The translations under genes were made by a program, and so were the position numbers. Shown piece after piece: positions 17,923-26,875 of a stretch of DNA of 64,000 nucleotides; positions within the stretch are counted from its first letter, which is position 1, and each line of letters begins with the position of its first letter. Location: assembly GCA_000949895.1 (NCBI GenBank), contig JWIT01000004.1, positions 1-64,000 on the forward strand. The letters are read 5' to 3'. The stretch is from Agrobacterium arsenijevicii (GTDB lineage Bacteria; Pseudomonadota; Alphaproteobacteria; Rhizobiales; Rhizobiaceae). The notes below the pieces were generated by a model, which saw only the letters and a program-made list of their open reading frames with translations, had not been told where the DNA came from and made no database searches.

Positions 17923-18834
17923 TTAAGGCCAGCGGACCACGGGTGGCAGGGACGACAGGATCGATTCGACATTGCCGCCGGTCTTGAGGCCGAAGATCGT
18001 GCCGCGGTCATAAAGCAGGTTGAATTCCACGTAGCGACCGCGGCGGATGAGCTGCTCGTCGCGGTCTTCTTCCGTCCAGGGCTGGTTGAAATTGGACCGC
18101 ACGATTTTCGGATAGACCAGATTGAAGGCGCGGCCGACATCCTGCACGAAGGCGAAATTGGCGTCCCAACCGCCCTTTTCCTCTTCCGGATGCAGCCAGT
18201 CGAAAAAGATGCCGCCAACGCCGCGTGGTTCGTTGCGGTGCTTCAGGAAGAAATACTCATCGCACCACGCCTTGTATCGCGGATAGTCGGCGACGGGGTG
18301 GCGGTTGCAGGTGATTTCGAAGCCGCGGTGGAAAAGCTGGCTGTCCGGGTCCTGCTCCGTCCGCCGGCGTCCAAGCACGGGTGTCAGATCGGCGCCGCCA
18401 CCGAACCAGTGGCTGGTGGTCACGACCATGCGGGTGTTCATGTGCACGGCCGGCACATTGGGATTAACCGGATGGGCGATAAGCGAAATGCCCGAGGCCC
18501 AGAAACGCGGGTCTTCTTCGGCGCCCGGTATCTGCTTGCGGAATTCCGGCGAGAATTCGCCATAGACGGTGGAGGTGTGCACGCCGACCTTTTCGAAGAC
18601 GCGGCCTTCCATCATCGACATCTTGCCGCCGCCGCCCTCACCATTGTCGCGCAGCCAGTCCTTCTGGACGAATCGTCCGGGCTCCTGGTCGGACAGAGGA
18701 CCGGTCAGTTCGTTTTCGAGGGTTTCGAAGGAGGCGACGATGGTATCGCGCAGATGCTGGAACCAGGCCTGAGCGGCGGCCTTCTTGTCTTCGATGTCCT
18801 CGGGCAAGCCCTTCGGCAAAGATGGCCGTTCCAT
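17923..18834 (-). CDS. hemF: Oxygen-dependent coproporphyrinogen III oxidase
   Basis: A 303-residue aerobic coproporphyrinogen oxidase that decarboxylates coproporphyrinogen III to protoporphyrinogen IX in heme synthesis. Family signatures are [12 protein letters not shown] (about residues 140-151), [26 protein letters not shown] (about 180-205) and the C-terminal [24 protein letters not shown] lies 7 nt before the ATG at 18834. It is a monocistronic cytosolic enzyme, divergent from a small unknown gene. An upstream extension to 18918 lacks support. Confidence 0.96.
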   Translation of the reverse strand: MERPSLPKGLPEDIEDKKAAAQAWFQHLRDTIVASFETLENELTGPLSDQEPGRFVQKDWLRDNGEGGGGKMSMMEGRVFEKVGVHTSTVYGEFSPEFRKQIPGAEEDPRFWASGISLIAHPVNPNVPAVHMNTRMVVTTSHWFGGGADLTPVLGRRRTEQDPDSQLFHRGFEITCNRHPVADYPRYKAWCDEYFFLKHRNEPRGVGGIFFDWLHPEEEKGGWDANFAFVQDVGRAFNLVYPKIVRSNFNQPWTEEDRDEQLIRRGRYVEFNLLYDRGTIFGLKTGGNVESILSSLPPVVRWP

Positions 18835-18963
18835 GCATGTTCTCCTTTGGTGAAGTCGATTCCCTGTCGCATCTAGCAGGTGCTGGCCTTGCGCACAAAT
18901 TCGACTCGCCAAGTTCACATGCGGACACTATCTTTATCGATGTAGGTGCCAGAGGTGAATATC

Positions 18964-19239
18964 ATGACGAAATTTGCCGGACCGCCGCCCCTCGACGGGC
19001 TGAAGCGCAGGATCGCCAATCACCGCAAGGCGCGTGAAAGCGCTGGTGGCGAGCAGACGCAGAACGGCATGTTCGTGCGGCAGACCTTCTGTCTTGGCCG
19101 TGAGGAAGCCCGCGCCAAGGCGCGCGAATGGTTCGACAGCTTTCCGAAAGCCGCCTATTGGACGGAAGTGGAAAGCTGGCGGCAGCTGGAAGGCGACCGC
19201 ATAGAATTCACCATGCGACGGCTTCCGTCCGCCGATTGA
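18964..19239 (+). CDS. 91-residue protein of unknown function
   Basis: A 91-residue protein starting MTKFAGPPPLDGLKRR with AGAGGTG a few bases upstream. It is rich in charged residues, with a helical segment (GREEARAKAREWFDSFPKAAYW) followed by a short strand pair ending EFTMRRLP. I know no domain for it, but it has coding-like composition. Its divergent position to hemF over a 129-nt gap suggests a regular gene. It ends 4 nt before the convergent Na/Pi cotransporter gene stops. Confidence 0.75.
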   Translation: MTKFAGPPPLDGLKRRIANHRKARESAGGEQTQNGMFVRQTFCLGREEARAKAREWFDSFPKAAYWTEVESWRQLEGDRIEFTMRRLPSAD

Positions 19240-19242
19240 ATT

Positions 19243-20895
19243 TCAGGCACGAGGCTCGGCATAACGCAGGCGGCTTTCGATCAGCACGCCGCTTTCATCC
19301 AGAATGGGATGGGCCACAGTCACGATATGAGCGTTGATGCGCTTTAAATCCCTGAGCATGTCGAGATGCAGGGAGCTGGTCTGCATGCTTTCCGCCAGCC
19401 CGTCGCGCAGCCGCTCCAGATGGCGGTTGGAGGACTGTTTTTCGAGGCGGCGTATATCCACCTTGCTTTCCATCAGCCGGCGGGCGAGATCGAAATCGCC
19501 GGTTACCAGAATGCTCTGGGCGGCCCGCAGATTTTCGATGGTCATGTCGAACAGCGTCTTCAGTTCCTCATAACCGTCGTCGGAAAATTTGAAGCTGTTC
19601 AGCACTTTCTTGCGGATTTGCTCGCAAATGCCTTTTTCGATGATGTCGCCGATATGTTCGAGATTGATCGCATAGTCGATTATGGCGATCGAACGGCGCG
19701 CCTCTTCGTCGGTAAGCCCTTTGCGCCCCAGTTGCGAAAGATAGACCTTCACCTCCTGCTGACGGCGATCGACCTTCTTTTCAAGGAGGGAAACTTCCTG
19801 AAGGGGTGCCAGATCATTATGCTTGAAGGCGTTTTCGGCGCGGATCAGCATGCGCTCGATGCTGTCGCCGACGCTTAAGACCTCACGGGTGGCATTGGCA
19901 AGTGCGACGACCGGCATATCAAGCGCCTGCTGGTCGAGGAAATTGGGACCGTCTTCGGCTTTCTGATCGCTCGGCACCAGCTTGCCCATCAGGTCGGATA
20001 TCAGGCCGGAGAAAGGCCAGGCCAGTGCCGCCAGAATGACGTTGAAGATGAGATGCGCATCGACCGGCAATTTTCCCGGCGAAAGCGGCAATTGCTGCAA
20101 AAGCGTTGCGCCATAGGAGGCGAGCGGCATGGCGATGAGGCAGCCGATGGTGCGCACGACAAGATTGCCGATGGTGATGCGCCGCGCCGAGGCGGGGCCG
20201 GAGAGCGTGGCGATGACGGGCGGAATGGCGCCGCCGAGATTAGCGCCGAGAATGAGAACGATGATGAGACCTGCGGACAGCGTGCCGGTGGAGGCCAGCG
20301 ACAGGATAAGCACCACGACGGCGAGGCTGGAAGACGAGACAAAGGCCAGCACGGCGGAGAAGATCAGCGCGACGGGCCATGCGCCGTCCAGCAGGCCGAT
20401 AAATACACCGAGAGCGGGCGAGGCGCGCATCGGTTCGGTCGCGCCGCTTAGGAGGTGCAGTGACAGCAGCATCAGGCCGATGCCGATCAGCGCCGTTCCG
20501 CCGCCCTGTCTCGCATTGGAACTGCCCTTTTTCAGCACGATGCCCGCAAGGATCAAAAGCGGCGACAGCCATTCCACGCCGGCCGCAACGATCCAGGCGG
20601 TGACGGCGGTGCCGACATTGGCGCCAAGCAGCACCACCTGCGCCATGCGCGGCTTGATGAGATCGCGTTCTGCGAAGGAGGCGACGGTGAGCGCCGTCGC
20701 CGTCGAGCTTTGCAGCGCCACGGTGGCAAAGAAGCCGGAAAAGAAGGAGCGGGGGCCGTTCTGGGTGCCGGTGGCCAGCACGCTTCTGAGTTTCATGCCG
20801 AAGGCGCGGGTAACGCCGTCCTTGACCTGCGAGAGACCAAAGAGCAGCAGCGCGACTGCGCCGAGAAGGTTGACGATGACAATGGTAGATTGCAT
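19243..20895 (-). CDS. Na/Pi cotransporter with PhoU-like tail
   Basis: A 550-residue membrane protein of the NptA/YjbB family. Two inverted Na/Pi-cotransporter repeats are visible; the QSSTATALTVASF motif (about 66-78) and the second copy SSSSLAVVVLILSL (about 190-203) are the conserved repeat cores. Residues from about 340 form PhoU-like helical bundles. Members move phosphate with sodium, often outward. GAGGAG lies 7 nt before the ATG at 20895. No pho box is visible upstream. Confidence 0.92.
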   Translation of the reverse strand: MQSTIVIVNLLGAVALLLFGLSQVKDGVTRAFGMKLRSVLATGTQNGPRSFFSGFFATVALQSSTATALTVASFAERDLIKPRMAQVVLLGANVGTAVTAWIVAAGVEWLSPLLILAGIVLKKGSSNARQGGGTALIGIGLMLLSLHLLSGATEPMRASPALGVFIGLLDGAWPVALIFSAVLAFVSSSSLAVVVLILSLASTGTLSAGLIIVLILGANLGGAIPPVIATLSGPASARRITIGNLVVRTIGCLIAMPLASYGATLLQQLPLSPGKLPVDAHLIFNVILAALAWPFSGLISDLMGKLVPSDQKAEDGPNFLDQQALDMPVVALANATREVLSVGDSIERMLIRAENAFKHNDLAPLQEVSLLEKKVDRRQQEVKVYLSQLGRKGLTDEEARRSIAIIDYAINLEHIGDIIEKGICEQIRKKVLNSFKFSDDGYEELKTLFDMTIENLRAAQSILVTGDFDLARRLMESKVDIRRLEKQSSNRHLERLRDGLAESMQTSSLHLDMLRDLKRINAHIVTVAHPILDESGVLIESRLRYAEPRA

Positions 20896-21067
20896 GCGAC
20901 GTCTCCTCACACCCGCTGGCGGATGGTTCCGGCGAGCACGATTTTTATTGTCCGGCTAATGAGTATAGGAGCCTGAACGCCCCGGGTACAGGCCGGGTTG
21001 CGTCAGTTTTGAAGCAAAAACGGTCAATTTCTGTGTTTGCCGGAAAAAATGGCGTTAAAAATGGTGC

Positions 21068-21541
21068 CTACGACCATGCGGTCTGGCGCAAAGCCTCGCC
21101 GGTGATCATCGCCGCCGACATGGCGACGTTGATGGAGCGCTGTCCCGCGACCATCGGGATGATGATTCGCTCTTCCGCCTTTTCGTGGACATGGTCCGGC
21201 ACGCCAGCACTTTCACGGCCGAAAAGCAGGATATCATCGCCGCGATAGGTGATTTTTGTATAGGGCAGGGCGGCCTTGGTGGAGGCGAGAACGAGGCGGC
21301 GGCCGGTGGTCGCGCGCCATTCCTCGAACCGGTCCCAGCTGACATGGCGTGTCAGCGCGGCTGCCGCGATATAGTCCATGCCCGCCCGTTTCAGGTTGCG
21401 ATCGGAAATATCGAAACCTGCCGGCTCGATGATATCGACGCCAAGGCCGAGACAGGCGGCCAGCCGCAGGATCGTGCCGGTATTACCGGGAATATCGGGC
21501 TGGTAAAGGGCGATCCTGATATTGGGCCTGATCTCTTGCAT
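21068..21541 (-). CDS. trmL: tRNA (cytidine(34)-2'-O)-methyltransferase
   Basis: A 157-residue SPOUT methyltransferase of the TrmL subfamily, which 2'-O-methylates the wobble base of certain tRNA-Leu species. The family opening IALYQPDIPGNTGTILRLAA (about residues 9-28) and the knot region motifs LLFGRESAGVPD (about 101-112) and RSINVAMSAAM (about 130-140) are all present. Length is normal for the minimal family. It has no obvious operon partner; the 21542-21775 gap to the divergent phosphoesterase holds both promoters. Confidence 0.94.
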   Translation of the reverse strand: MQEIRPNIRIALYQPDIPGNTGTILRLAACLGLGVDIIEPAGFDISDRNLKRAGMDYIAAAALTRHVSWDRFEEWRATTGRRLVLASTKAALPYTKITYRGDDILLFGRESAGVPDHVHEKAEERIIIPMVAGQRSINVAMSAAMITGEALRQTAWS

Positions 21542-21775
21542 GGTCTTCTCGTCGCGGTTGGGATGCCGGACCGATTATCACGGGCGGGCGGGACGTGACA
21601 GATGCCATGGAGAAAAGTCCCTTTAGAAGGTCGCCGCCCACCGGATGTTCATTCGCGTGACACATGGGCAGGCTACCCATTCAGCAACGTGTCGTCAGGC
21701 CGATCCGGAACATCCGGGTAGGCCGGAGCGGCGTACTTCGAGCCGGATCTGCAAGCAGCAAAACAGGAAGATATC

Positions 21776-22651
21776 ATGTCCGAACGGGTGAATTTCGTCC
21801 ATCTGACCGATCTGCATGTGGGCAATCCGCAGGTGCAGGACGATGATCTTTATTCTGACACGTCGGCCACGCTCGTCGACACGCTGGCGCAGGTGAAGGC
21901 GCTTGTGCCGCAGCCCGAATTCATCGTTGTCAGCGGTGACCTGACCAACAGGGGCGATGCCGGCAGCTATGAGGAACTCAAGCGCCTGCTGGACGAAGCG
22001 CAGCTTGACGTGCCGGTGCTTTTCGCGCTCGGCAACCATGACCGCCGCGACGGCTTTTATCCTGTCATGCTCGGCCGCACCGAGGATCTGGATGTCCCTT
22101 ACGACCATGCCCAGGTGATTGCCGATATCCACGTCATCGTGATGGATACCAGTGTTCCCGGCAAGGTTGGCGGCGCTTTCGAACCCGGGCAGATCGAATG
22201 GCTCGCGGAAGAAATCGAAAACTACCCTGAACTGCCGAAGCTGCTGGTGATGCACCACGCGCCGGCGCTCGATTTCGACCGGCCCGAGTCGGAATGGGAA
22301 TCCCTGTCCTTCGCCGATACCGAGGCTCTGGACGAGGTGCTGTTCGAGTATGACGTCATCGGCATTCTGGCGGGTCACATCCATTACGACCGCATGTCGC
22401 ACTGGCAGGGCATTCCCGTGGTGGTCGGCATCGGCCAGCATTTCGCCACCGATCCGCTGTGGTTGCACGAGGGTGTGCGCATGTTGTCCGGCGCGTCCTT
22501 CACCATCGGCACGTTGCGGGACACGGGTCTGACGGTTACTTTTGCGCCTCAGCCCAGCGACCGCCGCGAGATCAAGCGCCATACGCAGAGCGATATGGTC
22601 GCGCTGATCAACGAATATGAGAGCGGTCAGACGCAGGACGCTGCCGAGTAA
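21776..22651 (+). CDS. Metallophosphoesterase, class III phosphodiesterase-like
   Basis: A 291-residue calcineurin-like enzyme. The dimetal ligands are D12-x-H14 (TDLHVG), GD 54-55, GNHD 86-89, HH 160-161 and GHIH 200-203. The HVGNP opening and short length resemble class III cyclic-nucleotide or glycerophosphodiester phosphodiesterases (CpdA/GpdQ-like). It differs clearly from the 316-residue enzyme at 36-986. There is no signal peptide. AGGAAG lies upstream of the ATG. Cyclic AMP cleavage is possible but not shown by the sequence. Confidence 0.88.
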   Translation: MSERVNFVHLTDLHVGNPQVQDDDLYSDTSATLVDTLAQVKALVPQPEFIVVSGDLTNRGDAGSYEELKRLLDEAQLDVPVLFALGNHDRRDGFYPVMLGRTEDLDVPYDHAQVIADIHVIVMDTSVPGKVGGAFEPGQIEWLAEEIENYPELPKLLVMHHAPALDFDRPESEWESLSFADTEALDEVLFEYDVIGILAGHIHYDRMSHWQGIPVVVGIGQHFATDPLWLHEGVRMLSGASFTIGTLRDTGLTVTFAPQPSDRREIKRHTQSDMVALINEYESGQTQDAAE

Positions 22652-22765
22652 GGCAACGCATCCAGGTTTTGTGACTGGCGGAGACCTTATGCGGGCACTC
22701 TCCGCCCGTTCGGCCTTATTGGTCGCAATCGAGAGCTTTTCTGACGCGTTCGGTATCTTTCCGGC

Positions 22766-22793
22766 TGGTCAATGATTAAATTTTGCGCTACAA
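22766..22793 (+). promoter_or_regulatory. Candidate promoter of the leader and ABC exporter transcript
   Basis: TGGTCA (22766-22771) and CTACAA (22788-22793) are separated by 16 nt in an AT-rich pocket. They resemble a rhizobial housekeeping promoter and would start RNA near 22800, about 28 nt before the leader reading frame. The match is moderate. Confidence 0.4.
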
Positions 22794-22827
22794 GGCCACA
22801 TCTTCAACACCAGCTAGGGAGGTTCTC

Positions 22828-22884
22828 ATGCAAAATCATGTTCGTAGTCGCTTCCCGGCCCCAGTAGTGCCACTGCTGGCCTAG
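22828..22884 (+). CDS. 18-codon leader peptide upstream of the ABC exporter
   Basis: ATG at 22828 to TAG at 22882-22884 encodes MQNHVRSRFPAPVVPLLA. It has the best ribosome binding site in this part of the window (AGGGAGG, 5 nt before the ATG), although nothing longer can be read from it. Arg6-Ser7-Arg8 matches the Arg/Lys-X-Arg/Lys motif known to stall macrolide-bound ribosomes in erm-type leader peptides. The tail is rich in Pro. The second half of the frame forms a hairpin (22861-22879). It lies 151 nt ahead of the ABC exporter start. I read it as a regulatory leader peptide; no experiment is known to me. Confidence 0.7.
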   Translation: MQNHVRSRFPAPVVPLLA

Positions 22885-22998
22885 GTGTTACGCCGCGGTT
22901 CGACCGCGTTTCCCATATTCCGATTCGTCATGTGGCCGTCACGGCCATATTCAAATATTTTTCCGTTCCGTCGTGAGCTATATTTGCGTTTGCTCACG
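22861..22998 (+). promoter_or_regulatory. Structured leader RNA with serial hairpins
   Basis: Four hairpins follow one another. (1) CCAGTAGT/ACTGCTGG at 22861-22879, inside the leader frame, with one G-U pair. (2) CGCGGT-TCG-ACCGCG at 22894-22908. (3) ATGTGGCCG-TCA-CGGCCATAT at 22930-22950, followed 7-8 nt later by a T-run (22958-22962) that could make it a weak terminator. (4) CGTGAGC/GCTCACG at 22972-22998. The ABC exporter start follows at 23036. The order leader peptide, hairpin, T-run, gene suggests attenuation. Confidence 0.6.
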
Positions 22999-23035
22999 TT
23001 TCACGATGGGGCGATTGTTTGCCGGAGCTTGGCCT

Positions 23036-24886
23036 ATGTTTGGCTGGTTTGAAAAACGCCTTGATCCTTTTCCCTCTTCGACGCCTTCCGTGCCGCCGAA
23101 GAAGCTTTTGCCGTTCGTGTGGCATTATGTGCAGCCCGCATGGCCCTGGCTCCTGCTGCTCGGCCTGATGTCCATGGGCATCGCCGTTGCGGAAGCCATG
23201 CTCTACAAATTCCTCGGCAATATCGTCGACTGGCTTTCCACGGCCGATCGCGCGACGTTCTTTGCCGATGAGGGCTGGCATCTGATCGTCATGGCCGGGC
23301 TGGTGCTCGTCGTGCTGCCATTGATGGGCGCTGTCCACACCATGACGATGCACCAGACGCTTGCCGGCAATTTCGGCATGATCGCGCGCTGGAAGATGCA
23401 TCGTTTCCTGCTGCGCCACTCCATGAACTTTTTCGCCAACGAGTTTGCGGGCCGGGTTTCGACCAAGGTGATGCAGACGGCGCTGGCGATCCGCGAAGTG
23501 GCGCTGAAGGTGATCGACGTGTTCGTTTACGCGATCAGCTTCGTTGTCTCGATGCTGTTCATGGTCGCGGCGGCGGACTGGCGGCTGGTCATTCCGCTAC
23601 TGGTATGGCTCGGTATCTATATGGGCATCCTCACCTATTTCGTGCCGAAGCTCGGCCGACTGGCGCAGGAGCAGGCCGATGCGCGCTCGATGATGACGGG
23701 GCGGATCGTCGACAGCTACACCAACATCTCGACGATCAAGCTGTTTTCCCATGCGGGACGTGAGGAAAGATATGCGCGTGAGGGCATGAACGTGTTTCTC
23801 GGAACCGTTCACCGCCAGATGCGCAAGATTTCCGGCTTCAACATCCTGATCGACCTCAACAATGCGGTCGTGTTGTTTTCCACGGCATCGCTCGGTCTTT
23901 ATTTCTGGATGCAGGGTTCGGTCACGGCCGGCTCGGTCGCCATTGCCATCAGCCTTGCCATGCGCGTTAACGGCATGTCGCAGTGGATCATGTGGGAAGT
24001 CACCTCGCTGTTCGAAAACATCGGCACGGTCTATGACGGCATGTCGATGATGACGAAGCCGCATGATATTGTTGATGCTCCGAAGGCACCGCAGCTTGCG
24101 GCACCACAGGGCGCCATCCGTTACGACAACGTCCGCTTCCACTATGGCAAGAACAAGGGCGTGATCGACGGGCTGACGCTGGATATCAAGCCGGGTGAGA
24201 AGGTCGGACTGGTCGGTCGTTCGGGCGCGGGCAAGACGACGCTGATGAACCTGCTTCTGCGCTTCTACGATCTGGAAGCGGGCAAGATCACCATCGACGG
24301 GCAGGACATCTCCAAGGTGTCGCAGGACAGCCTGCGCGAGTTGATCGGTGTGGTGACGCAGGATACTTCGCTGCTGCACCGTTCGATCCGCGACAACATC
24401 GCCTATGGCCATCCCGAGGCCACTGACGAGCAGGTGATCGCGGCGGCGAAGCGGGCAAACGCCTGGGACTTCGTGGAAACGCTTGTCGATATGCATGGCC
24501 GTCAGGGTCTCGATGCCCAGGTCGGTGAACGCGGTGTGAAGCTATCCGGTGGCCAGCGCCAGCGTATCGCCATTGCCCGCGTCTTCCTCAAGAACGCGCC
24601 GATCCTGGTGCTGGACGAGGCGACCTCGGCGCTCGACAGTGAAGTCGAAGCCGCGATCCAGGAAAACCTGTTCTCGCTGATGGAAGGCAAGACGGTTATC
24701 GCGATTGCCCACCGCCTGTCGACGCTGACCGAAATGGACCGGCTCATCATCCTCGACAAGGGCCAGATCGTGGAATCGGGCAGCCATGCGGAACTGGCGG
24801 CGATGGGCGGCATTTATGCCGATCTGTGGCGGCGCCAGTCCGGCGGCTTCATCGCCGACCACGAGGCGGAAGTGGCCGCGGAATAA
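23036..24886 (+). CDS. Type I ABC exporter half-transporter (MsbA/MDR-like), first copy
   Basis: A 616-residue fused membrane-ATPase half-transporter. Six transmembrane helices lie within residues 25-310. The ATPase shows Walker A GRSGAGKTT (about 394-402), Q-loop VVTQDTSLLHRSIRDN, signature LSGGQRQR and Walker B ILVLDEATSALDSE with the catalytic Glu, then the H-loop AHRLS. The ATP site is intact, so a homodimer is possible. GGAG is 8 nt ahead of ATG 23036. Its transcript carries the structured leader with an 18-codon frame. Drug or lipid export is inferred from the family. A strong terminator follows it. Confidence 0.93.
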   Translation: MFGWFEKRLDPFPSSTPSVPPKKLLPFVWHYVQPAWPWLLLLGLMSMGIAVAEAMLYKFLGNIVDWLSTADRATFFADEGWHLIVMAGLVLVVLPLMGAVHTMTMHQTLAGNFGMIARWKMHRFLLRHSMNFFANEFAGRVSTKVMQTALAIREVALKVIDVFVYAISFVVSMLFMVAAADWRLVIPLLVWLGIYMGILTYFVPKLGRLAQEQADARSMMTGRIVDSYTNISTIKLFSHAGREERYAREGMNVFLGTVHRQMRKISGFNILIDLNNAVVLFSTASLGLYFWMQGSVTAGSVAIAISLAMRVNGMSQWIMWEVTSLFENIGTVYDGMSMMTKPHDIVDAPKAPQLAAPQGAIRYDNVRFHYGKNKGVIDGLTLDIKPGEKVGLVGRSGAGKTTLMNLLLRFYDLEAGKITIDGQDISKVSQDSLRELIGVVTQDTSLLHRSIRDNIAYGHPEATDEQVIAAAKRANAWDFVETLVDMHGRQGLDAQVGERGVKLSGGQRQRIAIARVFLKNAPILVLDEATSALDSEVEAAIQENLFSLMEGKTVIAIAHRLSTLTEMDRLIILDKGQIVESGSHAELAAMGGIYADLWRRQSGGFIADHEAEVAAE

Positions 24887-24896
24887 GGAAAGTGTG

Positions 24897-24925
24897 AGGG
24901 CGGGGAACATTCTCCGCCCTTTTTC
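24897..24925 (+). terminator. Rho-independent terminator
   Basis: A 10-bp stem AGGGCGGGGA/TCTCCGCCCT (one G-U pair) with loop ACAT is followed by T-rich sequence (TTTTC). It sits 10 nt after the first ABC exporter stop, so the second exporter is probably expressed partly by read-through or from its own promoter. Confidence 0.88.
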
Positions 24926-25009
24926 ATTTCCGGAATGTTACCGAAATATAATCTCTTGCCGAAGGCTCGGCGGCTGTTCCCGTTCGGGGAATCCGCCTAT
25001 ATCCGGATC

Positions 25010-26875
25010 ATGGTCATTACCCGCATCTTCGAGTATTTCGAGAACTGGATAAAGCCCTTCGCCCGCAAGGACGATTTGCGGCCGCCTGAAAGCACATTCG
25101 CCTTCATCTGGTTCTATATCTCGCAGGCCAAGGCGCCGTTTTTCGCCATGCTGGTGCTGGGCGGGTTGACGGCTGCCATCGAGGCGGCGCTTTTCTGGTT
25201 CGTCGGTAGGCTTGTGGATATTCTCTCGACTGTGAAGCCGGAAGAAGGTTGGGCGGGGCTGCTTGCGGCCCATGGCGGTGAGCTGGTGGGCATGCTGGTG
25301 CTGATCGGCATCGTGCGTTTCATCGTCACGATGATCACGGCGCTGGTGGACCAGCAGATCATAACACCCGGTTTCTACAATCTGGTGCGCTGGCAGTCCT
25401 ACATGCATGTGGCGCGGCAATCGCTGAACTTTTTCCAGAACGATTTTTCCGGCCGCATCGTCACCAAGGTCTGGTCGGGCGGGCAGGCGGCGGGCGACCT
25501 TGTTACCTCGCTGATGGAAAGCGTCTGGTTCGTCGGCATTTATTCCGTCTCGATGCTGCTTTTGATCGGCGGGCTGGACTGGCGGCTTGCGGTCGTCGTC
25601 CTCGTCTGGGTGGTCGTCTTTTCGCTGCTGGCGCGTTACTTCGTGCCGCGCATCCGCTCCCATTCGAAAGAGACGGCGGAGGCCGCTTCCATGCTGTCCG
25701 GCCGCATGGTGGATGCCTATAGCAATATCCAGACGCTCAGGCTGTTCGGGCGCGATGATGCCAATGACCGCTACATGCGGCAGGGCTTCGATATCTTCCA
25801 GAATGCGACCATGACATTCACGCGGTTCATCACCGGCGTGCGCGCCTCGATGGCGCTGTTGTCGGGCGTGATGATTACCTCGATGGCGGCGCTTTGCATC
25901 GATTTGTGGCTGTCCGGCAAGATCAGCTCCGGCGCGGTCGCCTTCACGCTGGCACTGGTTCTGCGTCTCAACTTCCTGCTCGGGCGGCTGATGACGCAGT
26001 TCAACGGCATCATGCGCAATTTCGGCACGGTGCAGAATGCCGCCGAGTTGATCTCGCAGCCGATCGGCCTCGTGGATGCACCCGATGCGACGGTGCTGGA
26101 AGTGAAAAGGCCGAGCATCCGTTTTGAAAATGTCAGCTTCCATTACGGGCGGACGAACGGGGTCATCGACAATCTCAATCTCGATATCAAGGCAGGCGAG
26201 AAGGTTGGCATCGTCGGACGCTCCGGCGCGGGCAAATCCACCCTCGTCAACCTGCTGCTGCGTTTTTATGACGTCGAGAAGGGCCGTATCCTGATCGACG
26301 GGCAGGATATCGCCAGGGTGACCCAGGAATCGCTGCGCGCCCATATCGGCATGGTCACGCAAGATACTTCACTGCTGCACCGCTCCATCCGCGACAACAT
26401 CATGTTCGGCCGAACGGATGCCACCGAAGCGCAATTGCTGGAGGCGACGCGCCGGGCCAAGGCGGATGATTTCATCGAACGGCTGGAGGACCAGCGCGGC
26501 CGCGTGGGTTTCGACGCGCATGTCGGCGAACGCGGCGTGAAATTGTCCGGCGGCCAGCGCCAGCGCATCGCGATTGCCCGCGTGATGTTGAAGGATGCAC
26601 CTATCCTCGTGCTCGACGAGGCGACGTCAGCGCTCGATTCTGAGGTGGAAGCGGCGATCCAGAGCAATCTGGACGAGCTGATGCAGGGCAAGACGGTGCT
26701 GGCCATCGCGCACCGTCTGTCGACCATCGCCGCGCTCGACCGGTTGATCGTGATGGATCAGGGCCGTATCGTCGAGCAGGGCAGCCATTCCGATCTCGTC
26801 TCACAGGGCGGTCTTTATTCAGAACTCTGGGCGCGACAGTCGGGTGGGTTCCTTGCCGCCGACGAGACCGTTTGA
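25010..26875 (+). CDS. Type I ABC exporter half-transporter, second copy
   Basis: A 621-residue paralogue of the preceding exporter, with the same fold: six membrane helices, then Walker A GRSGAGKST, Q-loop VTQDTSLLHRSIRDN, signature LSGGQRQRIAIARV and Walker B ILVLDEATSALDSE. Both catalytic sets are complete, unlike asymmetric heterodimers. The start is not fixed: ATG 25010 (MVITRIFEYFENW) aligns with the family, but its Shine-Dalgarno is poor, and an ATG at 24935 is in frame just after the terminator. The two genes may form a heterodimer or be separate exporters; the terminator argues for partly independent expression. Confidence 0.9.
   Translation: MVITRIFEYFENWIKPFARKDDLRPPESTFAFIWFYISQAKAPFFAMLVLGGLTAAIEAALFWFVGRLVDILSTVKPEEGWAGLLAAHGGELVGMLVLIGIVRFIVTMITALVDQQIITPGFYNLVRWQSYMHVARQSLNFFQNDFSGRIVTKVWSGGQAAGDLVTSLMESVWFVGIYSVSMLLLIGGLDWRLAVVVLVWVVVFSLLARYFVPRIRSHSKETAEAASMLSGRMVDAYSNIQTLRLFGRDDANDRYMRQGFDIFQNATMTFTRFITGVRASMALLSGVMITSMAALCIDLWLSGKISSGAVAFTLALVLRLNFLLGRLMTQFNGIMRNFGTVQNAAELISQPIGLVDAPDATVLEVKRPSIRFENVSFHYGRTNGVIDNLNLDIKAGEKVGIVGRSGAGKSTLVNLLLRFYDVEKGRILIDGQDIARVTQESLRAHIGMVTQDTSLLHRSIRDNIMFGRTDATEAQLLEATRRAKADDFIERLEDQRGRVGFDAHVGERGVKLSGGQRQRIAIARVMLKDAPILVLDEATSALDSEVEAAIQSNLDELMQGKTVLAIAHRLSTIAALDRLIVMDQGRIVEQGSHSDLVSQGGLYSELWARQSGGFLAADETV

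Noticed and set aside
24938..26362. Long antisense open frame (474 codons) within the second ABC exporter gene
   Set aside because: It is opposite a gene with complete, well-ordered motifs and lacks a ribosome binding site and any family match. In GC-rich DNA such shadow frames are expected.
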